Part shown: positions 40,044-46,950 of the stretch, piece by piece
How positions within the stretch are numbered: position 1 is the first letter of the stretch
Layout of the letters: each line of letters begins with the position of its first letter
Assembly (NCBI GenBank): GCA_035512495.1
Contig: DATKDW010000017.1
Span: forward strand, 1-64,000
DNA from: Acidimicrobiales bacterium
GTDB taxonomy: Bacteria > Actinomycetota > Acidimicrobiia > Acidimicrobiales > CADCSY01
Length of the DNA: 64,000 nucleotides
Reading direction: 5' to 3'
The notes under the pieces: generated by a model
The model's input: only the letters and a program-made list of their open reading frames with translations
Told to the model about the DNA's origin: nothing
The model's database searches: none
Made by a program: the position numbers and the translations under genes

Positions 40044-40962
40044 CCGGTGGGCGGGCAGCGATGGCGGCGCGCACCACCCCTGCGGTGTCGGCGGGGTGGC
40101 AGGTCACGTCCTCCCAGGTGAAGCGGAGGACGGTCCAGCCCAGCGTCACCAGGGCGTTCTGGCGGCCCCGGTCGTGCTGGAAGGCGCGGCGGTCGTGGTG
40201 GTGCTCCCAGCTGTCGAGCTCGATGAGCACGCGGTGCGACGGGTACGCGAGATCGGCCCGGGCGATGAAGCGACCGCCGGCGTCACGAACCTGGTGCTGA
40301 CGGATGGGATCCGGCAGGCCCCCGGCGCGGACGCATTGCACGAAGAGCGTCTCGAGCATGCTCTCCGTCGGTGGACCCGGAGGACGCCGATCGAGGACGA
40401 GTCGGAGCTGCGGCGGGCCGCTCCGGCCGCTGCGGGCGAGGGCCTCGATGCGCCATCGCAGTCGGGGGAGGGAGGTGAGCCGTCGGCGCAACGCCGACTC
40501 GAGCGCCTGTTCCACCACGTCGAGGGAGCACACCGCGCCCAGGTCGCAGAGGGTTCGCGTGGCGTCGGTCGTCCGCAGCCCGCCGACGACGATGACCTCG
40601 TGCGACGCGAGGTCGGCGCTGCGGTGGACCCCATCAGCGCGCAGGTGGGTGGAGGGTGGGACCGTCACCTCGGCGTGGGACCCGTCGACCCCGTCCAGCT
40701 CGAGGACGCGGGCCGCACCCCGATGCGACAGGACGGCGGCTGGGCAGGCCAGCAGGATGGCCGTGGCCGCGGTGAGCTCGTCGGCGAGGTCGGGGAGCTG
40801 GTAGACGCCGGCGTGCCGTCGCTCGAGCCGGCCCGATCGCACCCGTCGGCTGAGGGCCGCTGGGCTGGCGCCGGCGGCTCGCGCCTGCGCCAGGGTGACG
40901 CAGCCGTGCTGGCGCCGGGCCACCCGACGCAGCCCATCGTCGATGATCGCCCGTGCACCCAC
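40036..40962 (-). CDS. AbiEi-like winged-helix protein with DUF559/Vsr-like domain
   Basis: 308 residues. N-terminal winged-helix (~8-60, GCVTLAQARAAGASPAALSRRVRSGRL) as in AbiEi-type antitoxins, a middle region with DATRTLCDLGAV, and a C-terminal very-short-patch-repair-like nuclease fold (ARADLAYPSHRVLIELDS ... QHDRGRQNALVTLGWTVLRFTWEDV). No AbiEii nucleotidyltransferase toxin gene adjoins it. Such orphans are numerous in actinobacteria and are of unknown role. GTG start at 40962; an ATG at 41025 would lie inside a family-B repeat. Confidence 0.75.
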   Translation of the reverse strand: MGARAIIDDGLRRVARRQHGCVTLAQARAAGASPAALSRRVRSGRLERRHAGVYQLPDLADELTAATAILLACPAAVLSHRGAARVLELDGVDGSHAEVTVPPSTHLRADGVHRSADLASHEVIVVGGLRTTDATRTLCDLGAVCSLDVVEQALESALRRRLTSLPRLRWRIEALARSGRSGPPQLRLVLDRRPPGPPTESMLETLFVQCVRAGGLPDPIRQHQVRDAGGRFIARADLAYPSHRVLIELDSWEHHHDRRAFQHDRGRQNALVTLGWTVLRFTWEDVTCHPADTAGVVRAAIAARPPVS

Positions 40963-41029
40963 TCTCGTGGCGGTTCCTTCCGCTTTGGGGCGGCGCGATG
41001 GCGCTGGACCGTGAGGAAGCGCCATGAGA
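40963..41029. repeat. 66-67-bp hairpin element, family B copy 4
   Basis: TCTCGTGGCGGTTCCTTCCG and GTGAGGAAGCGCCATGAGA arms. Immediately upstream of the AbiEi-like gene start and 80 bp past the stop of the AST-repeat gene. Confidence 0.8.
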
Positions 41030-41109
41030 ACTGGTGTGGTGGCGCTGGGGCTGGGGAGAGGCGACCCTGCGCCCGGTGCCGAGGGGGAGGCGCCGGGCGC
41101 AGGGTGCGA

Positions 41110-42021
41110 TCAGGCGGCAGCCGGACCGTCGGGCCTGACCGGTTGGTCGGCGTCCGCCGGCGAGGTGGGAAGCGCCCGGACGGTGAGGCTGTCGTCGGGC
41201 ACGCTCGCGGTCGCGGTCGCGGCCGAAGCCGGGACGCGCGCCGTGCTCGCCGCGGGGCTGGCCTCGCTCGCTGCGCTCGCCCTGCTCGCTGTGCTCGCCT
41301 CGGTGCTCGCCTGGCTCGCCTCGGTGCTCGCTGTGCTCGCGGTGCTCGCGGTGCTCGCGGTGCTCGCTGTGCTCGCCTCGGCGCCGGCCTTGCTCGCCTT
41401 GCTCGCCTTGGCGCTGGCGGCGGCGCGGGCGTCGCAGTGGCGGTCCCACGCCCAGCGGGCGGACTCGTGGCAGAGCGAGGGGTGGAAGCGCCAGCGCAGC
41501 AGCTGGCGCTCGGTCTCCTCCAGGGTCTCGCCCAGCTCGAGGAGGGAGAGGGCGAGGCGGCGGGAGCGCCGGCGCATCTTCTCGAGCGGGGGCGTGGCCA
41601 GGTCGGCCTCGACGTGGCGCTGGTGGGCGAGCTGGACCGACTCGGGCAGGCGGACCAGCTGGCGCCGGGTGAGCGGCGGCAGCCGCCGGCGCACCGCCAG
41701 CATGTCGTCGCCGTCGGGATGAGCCAGGTCGAACTGCACACAGCGCCCGAGGGCCCGCACGAACGGGGAGTGCCGCCCCTCGCCGCCGAGGCCGAGCGAG
41801 CGGGCGGTGTCGCCGAGGGGCAGGTCGAAGCCCTCCGGTGCCTCGTCGAGGCCGGCGGCCAGGCGACGGATCAACCAGGTGGTGCTGGGGCCGAGGACGC
41901 CCAGCCAGAAGGTCTCGACGTAGGCCGACCGCGGATCGTGCCCGACGGCATCGATCACGGGATCGGACCAGGCCACGATGCGGAGGTGGTCGGTGGTCGG
42001 CTCGGGCAGGGCGGCACGCAT
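41110..42021 (-). CDS. Conserved actinobacterial protein with Ala-Ser-Thr repeat tail
   Basis: 303 residues. Residues ~1-205 form a globular domain recognised as a conserved actinobacterial protein of unknown function (SAYVETFWLGVLGPSTTWLIRR, LGDTARSLGLGGEGRHSPF, RLPESVQLAHQ). It is followed by a low-complexity tail of AST, ASTE and ASKASK units (~210-265) and a Pro/Asp-rich end. The middle helices LPPLTRRQLVRLPESVQ may bind DNA, but no standard motif is clear. The ATG at 42021 has a perfect GGAGG 6 nt upstream, which decides the start over an ATG at 42072. Confidence 0.75.
   Translation of the reverse strand: MRAALPEPTTDHLRIVAWSDPVIDAVGHDPRSAYVETFWLGVLGPSTTWLIRRLAAGLDEAPEGFDLPLGDTARSLGLGGEGRHSPFVRALGRCVQFDLAHPDGDDMLAVRRRLPPLTRRQLVRLPESVQLAHQRHVEADLATPPLEKMRRRSRRLALSLLELGETLEETERQLLRWRFHPSLCHESARWAWDRHCDARAAASAKASKASKAGAEASTASTASTASTASTASTEASQASTEASTASRASAASEASPAASTARVPASAATATASVPDDSLTVRALPTSPADADQPVRPDGPAAA
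41255..41425. repeat. Trinucleotide-frame tandem repeat encoding AST units
   Basis: Irregular repeats of GCTCGCGGTGCTCGC-type 9-15-bp units inside the coding region above. They encode the AST/ASKA tail and are likely to change length by slippage. Confidence 0.8.
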
Positions 42022-42067
42022 GGGGTTCCTCCAACGGCGGTGGGGGCGAGGCGGCGGGGAAGCGGCG

Positions 42068-42086
42068 TTCATGTCATTTCATGTTC
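42068..42086. promoter_or_regulatory. AT-rich direct repeat, candidate operator
   Basis: TTCATGTCATTTCATGTTC contains two TTCATGT half-sites one helical turn apart in an otherwise GC-rich region, 47-65 bp upstream of the AST-repeat gene. A regulator site is plausible; the regulator is unknown. Confidence 0.35.
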
Positions 42087-42138
42087 TTCTAGTGCTGACC
42101 ATGCCACCGGTCGCCGTCGCCGTCAAGGGGTCCGTCGA

Positions 42139-42186
42139 CCCCCTGCTTGCCCGACCCCCTGCTCGCCCGACCCCCTGCTCGCCCGA
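42139..42186. repeat. Three tandem 16-bp units
   Basis: Three head-to-tail copies of CCCCCTGCTCGCCCGA (the first has T for C at position 10), downstream of the lipoprotein gene's stop codon. Function unknown. Confidence 0.85.
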
Positions 42187-42196
42187 CGGCGGAGGG

Positions 42197-42583
42197 TCAG
42201 CTGCCGTCGCCCATCTCCTCGATCTCGCGGCGCACCTCGTCCCAGGCGGTGTCGTCATCGGCGTCGCGGATCTCGTCGCAGAGGCTCTGGAGCCGATCGG
42301 CACCGGGGTCCTCGGCCTTGCGGAGCTCCTGGAGGGAGTCGCGGCACTGGGCGAGCAGCTCGTCCCGGGCCTCGTCGTCGCCAGTCGCCGCCTTGTCGAT
42401 CAGGCGCTCGGCGTTGGTCCGCAGGCTGGCCCACGCGTCGTTGGCCACGTCCCGCAGGTCGTCGCCGACGTCCTCGAGGTCGTCTGTGGTCACGTCGGCG
42501 TCGCCGTCGCCGTCGTCGCCGCAGCCGGCAAGGAGGCCCAGGGCCAGCATGAGCGTCAGCAGGGTTCTCAGCAGGTTTCTCAT
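42197..42583 (-). CDS. Small acidic helical lipoprotein
   Basis: 128 residues. Lipoprotein signal peptide with lipobox LLAGC (Cys21), then a strongly acidic, helix-rich mature part (DDLEDVGDDLRDVANDAWASL ... WDEVRREIEEM) with two Cys that could form a disulfide. Coiled-coil-like heptads are visible but no family is recognised. Divergent from the sirtuin gene with a 74-bp gap. Confidence 0.75.
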   Translation of the reverse strand: MRNLLRTLLTLMLALGLLAGCGDDGDGDADVTTDDLEDVGDDLRDVANDAWASLRTNAERLIDKAATGDDEARDELLAQCRDSLQELRKAEDPGADRLQSLCDEIRDADDDTAWDEVRREIEEMGDGS

Positions 42584-42657
42584 GGCTCCGCGCTACCCGC
42601 CCACAGGCTCCGCAAACGCGACGAGCGGGCGCGGGGCGCCTCTGCGATGCTCGACGG

Positions 42658-43473
42658 ATGGACGGTGAGGCGACGGAGCCGGACGACCACGGCGTGGACG
42701 AGGCGGCGCTGGCCCGGGCGCGGGCGCTGGTGGACGGCGCCGAGAGCATCACGGTGCTCACCGGCGCCGGCATCTCCACCGACTCGGGGATCCCCGACTT
42801 CCGGGGTCCGAAGGGGCTCTGGACCCGCAACCCCAAGGCCGAGGCGACCTCGAACATCGCCTACTACGTCCGCGACCCCGAGGTGCGGCGGCTGGCGTGG
42901 CGGAGCCGCCTCGACTCGACGGCGTGGTCGGCGGAGCCCAACGCCGGCCACCTGGCCCTGGTTGCGCTCGAGCGGCGGGGCACGCTGCGCGCCCTCATCA
43001 CCCAGAACGTCGACGGGCTGCACCATGCCGCCGGCAACGACCCGGACCTGGTCATCGAGGCCCACGGCACCATGCGTCGGTGGGTGTGCCTCTCCTGCGA
43101 CGCGGGCGGCCCCATGGCCGAGGCCCTCGACCGGGTCCGCCTCGGTGAGGACGACCCGGCCTGCCGGGCACCGGTCGGGTCCGACGGCGAGGCCTGCGGG
43201 GGCATCCTCAAGTCGGCGACGGTCTCGTACGGCCAGCAGCTCGACCCGGTCGACCTCGAGCGGGCCGACGAGGCGGCGGCCGACTGCGACCTGTTCCTCG
43301 CCGTCGGGTCCACCCTCTCGGTGTACCCCATCGCCCAGGTGGTGTCGGTGGCCCACCACCACGGGGCGCCGGTGGTGATCGTCAACGCCCAGCCGACGCC
43401 CTACGACCCCATCGCCGCCGAGGTGCTGCGGGGCCAGATCGGCCGGGTGCTCCCGACGCTGGTGGGCGTCTAG
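42658..43473 (+). CDS. cobB: SIR2-family NAD-dependent protein deacylase
   Basis: 271 residues. Rossmann-fold NAD site [32 protein letters not shown], catalytic His in [11 protein letters not shown], four zinc Cys (VCLSC ... AC ... CGG), and the closing [11 protein letters not shown]. Removes acetyl or other acyl groups from lysines using NAD. It lacks the Tyr/Arg pair (YxxR) typical of class III desuccinylases as far as can be seen, so deacetylase activity is likeliest. Stands alone, convergent with the CAP/SLH gene. Confidence 0.93.
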   Translation: MDGEATEPDDHGVDEAALARARALVDGAESITVLTGAGISTDSGIPDFRGPKGLWTRNPKAEATSNIAYYVRDPEVRRLAWRSRLDSTAWSAEPNAGHLALVALERRGTLRALITQNVDGLHHAAGNDPDLVIEAHGTMRRWVCLSCDAGGPMAEALDRVRLGEDDPACRAPVGSDGEACGGILKSATVSYGQQLDPVDLERADEAAADCDLFLAVGSTLSVYPIAQVVSVAHHHGAPVVIVNAQPTPYDPIAAEVLRGQIGRVLPTLVGV

Positions 43474-43519
43474 GAGAGCCGCCGTCGCTCAGGGCCCTCA
43501 GGTCCGGATCAGGGCTCGC

Positions 43520-44581
43520 TCAGACGGTGGGGGTGCCGGCCGCCCGCCACAGGAAGGTGACCGACTGGCCGCGGGTGACGCCGCTCATGGGGTTGAACTG
43601 GGTGGGCGTGGCGCCGGTGGTGATGCCCTGCTCCGCCGCCCACGCCACCGCCGGCTCGTAGTAGGAGCCCGCCTCGACGTCGGTGAAGGGGTGCGAGCCG
43701 GAGGCCGGCTGGCCTGCCGCCCGCCACTGGAAGGTCACCATCTGGGCCCTGCTCACCGTCAGGTGGGGCCCGAAGGTGGTCGGCGAGGTGCCGGTGGTGA
43801 TGCCGGCCGTCGATGCCCAGGCCACGGCCTGGTCGTAGTAGGAGCCGGGGACCACGTCGGTGAAGCCGTGCGTGCCCGACGTCGGGCTGCCGGCGGCCCG
43901 CCAGAGGAAGGTCACGGCCTGGGCCCGGGTGACGCCCCCGTTGGGGCTGAAGGTGGTGTCGGTGGTGCCGGTGGTGATCGAGACCTTCCACGCCCAGTCG
44001 ACCGCGCCGTAGAAGTAGGCGTCCTGGGCCACGTCGGTGAAGGTCGGGTGGGTGGGGCTGACGGCGGCAGTCTCGGCCAGGGCCGGGCCCTCGAGGAAGT
44101 TGAAGGTGACCCAGATGGTCGAGCCGCTCAGGACCACGCCGACGCCGAGGCGGTTGTAGCGCCCGACGACGTTGTCGTAGTGGGTGGGCGAGTCCATGAA
44201 GGCTTGGTGGAGGGTGGCCACCGACCCGCCGCGACCCACGTTCTCGCCGATGCGGGTCCACTCCGTGGTGACGCGGGCCTCGACCTGCTCGAGGAGGTCG
44301 GGGCGGTGGTGGAGGTGGGTGGTCGACATCACGCCCGACCAGTCGTGTGCGATCCCGGCCATCCCGGAATCGGCGTCGAGGGCCGCCAGGCCCCTGGCGG
44401 TGCGCTCGTCGTTGAGGAGGGTGAAGAACTCGTGCTCCATCTCGGAGGCGGTGGAGCTCTGGGCCTCGGCCACGGTCGTGTCCGCCCCCAGCAGGCCGGT
44501 GGTGGCGATGGCGAGGGTGGCGACGAGGACGAGCAGCCGCCGTGCGAGCACGTTGCGGGGGCTGCGGGCCAAGATCCTCAT
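43520..44581 (-). CDS. Secreted CAP-domain protein with three SLH repeats
   Basis: 353 residues. Signal peptide (~1-40, RRLLVLVATLAIATTGLLGAD), a CAP/SCP1 domain (~45-165, FFTLLNDERTARGLAALDAD ... IAHDWSGVM ... RIGENVG ... WVTFNFLEG) and three S-layer-homology-type repeats (FTDVAQDAYFYGAVDWAW, FTDVVPGSYYDQAVAWAS, FTDVEAGSYYEPAVAWAA, each ending VTRxQxVTFLWRAAG). Exported and non-covalently held on the cell wall by the repeats. CAP domains in bacteria are often linked to wall or lipid binding; activity unknown. Confidence 0.88.
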   Translation of the reverse strand: MRILARSPRNVLARRLLVLVATLAIATTGLLGADTTVAEAQSSTASEMEHEFFTLLNDERTARGLAALDADSGMAGIAHDWSGVMSTTHLHHRPDLLEQVEARVTTEWTRIGENVGRGGSVATLHQAFMDSPTHYDNVVGRYNRLGVGVVLSGSTIWVTFNFLEGPALAETAAVSPTHPTFTDVAQDAYFYGAVDWAWKVSITTGTTDTTFSPNGGVTRAQAVTFLWRAAGSPTSGTHGFTDVVPGSYYDQAVAWASTAGITTGTSPTTFGPHLTVSRAQMVTFQWRAAGQPASGSHPFTDVEAGSYYEPAVAWAAEQGITTGATPTQFNPMSGVTRGQSVTFLWRAAGTPTV

Positions 44582-44663
44582 ACAGTCTCATCGTCGGATT
44601 CGGCCACCTCCTTGAGTGGTGAGACGCCCGCTCTCGGTGGTTTCTGGGCCTGAGGGTCCGGGC

Positions 44664-44696
44664 TTGAGCAAATCCCGACCTACTGGGTAGGATTTG
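44664..44696 (+). promoter_or_regulatory. Promoter with embedded inverted repeat before rhodanese-MoeB
   Basis: TTGAGC (44664-44669), an 18-nt spacer and TAGGAT (44688-44693), 7 nt before the ATG at 44701. The inverted repeat CAAATCC ... GGATTTG (44669-44696) with inner CGACCTACTGGGTA overlaps both boxes, so a bound protein would block the polymerase. The layout resembles Rrf2-family (IscR/CymR-type) sites that control sulfur genes. Confidence 0.5.
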
Positions 44697-44700
44697 TGCC

Positions 44701-45876
44701 ATGGCCAGCTTCAGGGACCTTCTCGCCAAGACCAAGACCGAGATCACCGAGGTCGACACCGAGGGGGCGGCGGCCGCCATCGCCGATGGAGCGGTCGTCC
44801 TCGACGTCCGGGAGCCCGACGAGTACGAGCAGGGCGCCATCCCCGGCGCCGTCCACATCGCCCGTGGCAACCTCGAGGCCCAGGTGGAGGACCGCATCGC
44901 CGACCGCGACGCCAAGGTCGTGGTCCACTGCGCCGGCGGCGCCCGCTCCGCCTTCGCCGCCAAGACCCTCGCCGAGCTCGGCTACACCGATGTCGTCTCC
45001 ATGGCCGGCGGCTTCAACCGCTGGAAGGACGAGGGCCGCGACTGGAAGGCCCCGCGCACGCTCTCGGCCGAGCAGCGCAACCGCTACCAGCGCCACCTGC
45101 TGCTGCCCGAGGTCGGCCCCGCCGGCCAGCAGCGCCTGCTGGACTCCTCGGCGCTGCTCCTCGGCGCCGGCGGCCTCGGCTCACCCGCGGCGCTCTACCT
45201 GGCGGCGGCCGGCGTGGGCACCATCGGCATCATCGACATGGACGTCGTCGACGACTCCAACCTGCAGCGCCAGATCCTGCACAACGTCGACCGCATCGGC
45301 GACCGCAAGGTCGACTCGGCCAAGAAGACCCTCACCCTGCTCAATCCCGACGTCGACGTCGTCACCTACGACACCCGCCTCGGGGCCGACAACGTCCTCG
45401 ACATCATCGACGGCTACGACGTCATCGTCGACGGCACCGACAACTTCCCCACCCGCTACCTGGTCAACGACGCCTCGCTGCTCAAGCGCATCCCCGTCGT
45501 GCACGGTTCGATCTTCCGCTTCGAGGGCCAGGCCACGGTGTTCCACCCCTACGAGGGGCCCTGCTACCGCTGCATGATCCCCGAGCCGCCCCCCGCCGAG
45601 CTGGCGCCGAGCTGCGCCGAGGCGGGCGTGCTGGGCGTGCTGCCCGGCATCATCGGCTCCATCCAGGCCATGGAGGCCATCAAGCTGCTCCTCGGCCTCG
45701 GCGACAGCCTGGCCGGCCGGCTGCTGGCCTACGACGCCATGGAGGAGTCGTTCCGGACCTTCAAGGTCAACCGCGACCCCGCCTGCGCGGCGTGCGGGCC
45801 CGACGCCGGCGAGATCGTCATCGCCGAGTACGACGAGCTCTGCATGCCCCACCCCACCCAGCCCCCCGTCGAGTAG
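44701..45876 (+). CDS. Rhodanese-MoeB/ThiF fusion, sulfur-carrier activating enzyme
   Basis: 391 residues. Residues ~15-110 form a rhodanese domain with active Cys77 (VVVHCAGGARSA); residues ~120-385 form a MoeB/ThiF/E1-like adenylating domain (RYQRHLLLPEVG, GAGGLGSPAALYLAAAG, DGTDNFPTRYLVND, CYRCMIP and CAAC zinc Cys, APSCAEAG). Activates small sulfur-carrier proteins for molybdopterin, thiamine, cysteine or thio-tRNA synthesis. In the well-known MoeZ the rhodanese is C-terminal; here it is N-terminal. No carrier or cofactor gene is adjacent. Confidence 0.9.
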   Translation: MASFRDLLAKTKTEITEVDTEGAAAAIADGAVVLDVREPDEYEQGAIPGAVHIARGNLEAQVEDRIADRDAKVVVHCAGGARSAFAAKTLAELGYTDVVSMAGGFNRWKDEGRDWKAPRTLSAEQRNRYQRHLLLPEVGPAGQQRLLDSSALLLGAGGLGSPAALYLAAAGVGTIGIIDMDVVDDSNLQRQILHNVDRIGDRKVDSAKKTLTLLNPDVDVVTYDTRLGADNVLDIIDGYDVIVDGTDNFPTRYLVNDASLLKRIPVVHGSIFRFEGQATVFHPYEGPCYRCMIPEPPPAELAPSCAEAGVLGVLPGIIGSIQAMEAIKLLLGLGDSLAGRLLAYDAMEESFRTFKVNRDPACAACGPDAGEIVIAEYDELCMPHPTQPPVE

Positions 45877-45895
45877 GGGTTCGTTCGTCTGGCTG

Positions 45896-46903
45896 CTAGG
45901 AGCCTGCGAGGGCCTCCCGGGCACCGGCGGGGGCGTTGGTGGCGCGCCCGAGCACGCTGCGGGCCAGGTCGGTGAAGCCGAAGGCGGTGGCGGCACAGGC
46001 GTCGCGCACGGCCTGGTCCCAGGTGGGGGTGGTGGCCCCGGGGAAGGCCAGGTCGGCCGCCACGAAGTAGGCGTGGCCCCAGAAGAGCTGTCCGCCGTGG
46101 CCGGCCACCTCCACCGGCGCCGAATCGAAGAACTGCCGGTCGGGAAGCTCGACGGCGGCGGCGTCGGCGTCGGGCAGCCCGTAGTGGACGAGCTGCTGGA
46201 GCCGCCACAGCACGAAGCCGCGGGCGCGGAGGAAGCGGTCGACGTCACCGAAGAGGGGCTGGCCCTCGTAGATCTCGTTGAACTCGACCTCGACCTCGAG
46301 GAGGCGCACCCCCGCCAGGGTGGCCTCGGCGCCCTCGAGCACGCCGAGCTCGGAGCCCTGGGTGTCGAGCTTCATCACGTCGACCCGGTCGACGCCAGCG
46401 TCCCTCGACCACAGGTCGAGGGTGGTCATGGCGACCTCGGCGGTGCCGGCGGGGGCGATCACCGACAGCTCGGGACGCTGCCTGACCAGGGCTTCCACCG
46501 GCGGGTAGAGCGACGAGCAGGCCGGCTCGACGGTGAGGTGGAGGGTGGCGGTGTCGGCCTCCCGGCCCAGGGCGACGGGCTCGTAGACGACCCGTGGGCC
46601 CGAGGTCTCACCCTCGACCTGAGGTCGAGCCAGGGCGTTGAGGCGGGCGCACTCGCCCTCGTCGGGGTCGAAGCCGATGACCGAGACGTTGGCGCCGAAC
46701 GGCGCCCACCGGTCGCCCACCCCCCACCGGGCCCCGACGTCGACCACCACCAGCTCGGTGGCGAGCCAGGTCCGCAGGAGGGCGGCGAGGCGGTCGGCGT
46801 CGGTGGGCACGGGGCGCGAGCGTAGGCGTCCCGCCGCCCGCACGGCGCCGTAGACCAGGAGCCAGACCTCGGCGCCACCGACCGCCGTGGGATGATGGCC
46901 CAC
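45896..46903 (-). CDS. FkbM family methyltransferase
   Basis: 335 residues. SAM-dependent O-methyltransferase: VVVDVGARWGVGDRW (motif I), VSVIGFDPDEGECARL, MTTLDLWSRDAGVDRVDVMKLDTQGSELGVLEGA (the FkbM hallmark DVxKxDxxGxE) and LLEVEVEFNEIYEGQPLF. Often methylates sugars of surface glycans. GTG start at 46903; the first ~30 residues are not conserved, so a downstream start is possible. Probably part of the surface-polysaccharide region that follows. Confidence 0.85.
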   Translation of the reverse strand: MGHHPTAVGGAEVWLLVYGAVRAAGRLRSRPVPTDADRLAALLRTWLATELVVVDVGARWGVGDRWAPFGANVSVIGFDPDEGECARLNALARPQVEGETSGPRVVYEPVALGREADTATLHLTVEPACSSLYPPVEALVRQRPELSVIAPAGTAEVAMTTLDLWSRDAGVDRVDVMKLDTQGSELGVLEGAEATLAGVRLLEVEVEFNEIYEGQPLFGDVDRFLRARGFVLWRLQQLVHYGLPDADAAAVELPDRQFFDSAPVEVAGHGGQLFWGHAYFVAADLAFPGATTPTWDQAVRDACAATAFGFTDLARSVLGRATNAPAGAREALAGS

Positions 46904-46950
46904 CCCCTCATCCGCCGGAGACCGCCATCCTCACCGCGCTCCACGTCTGT

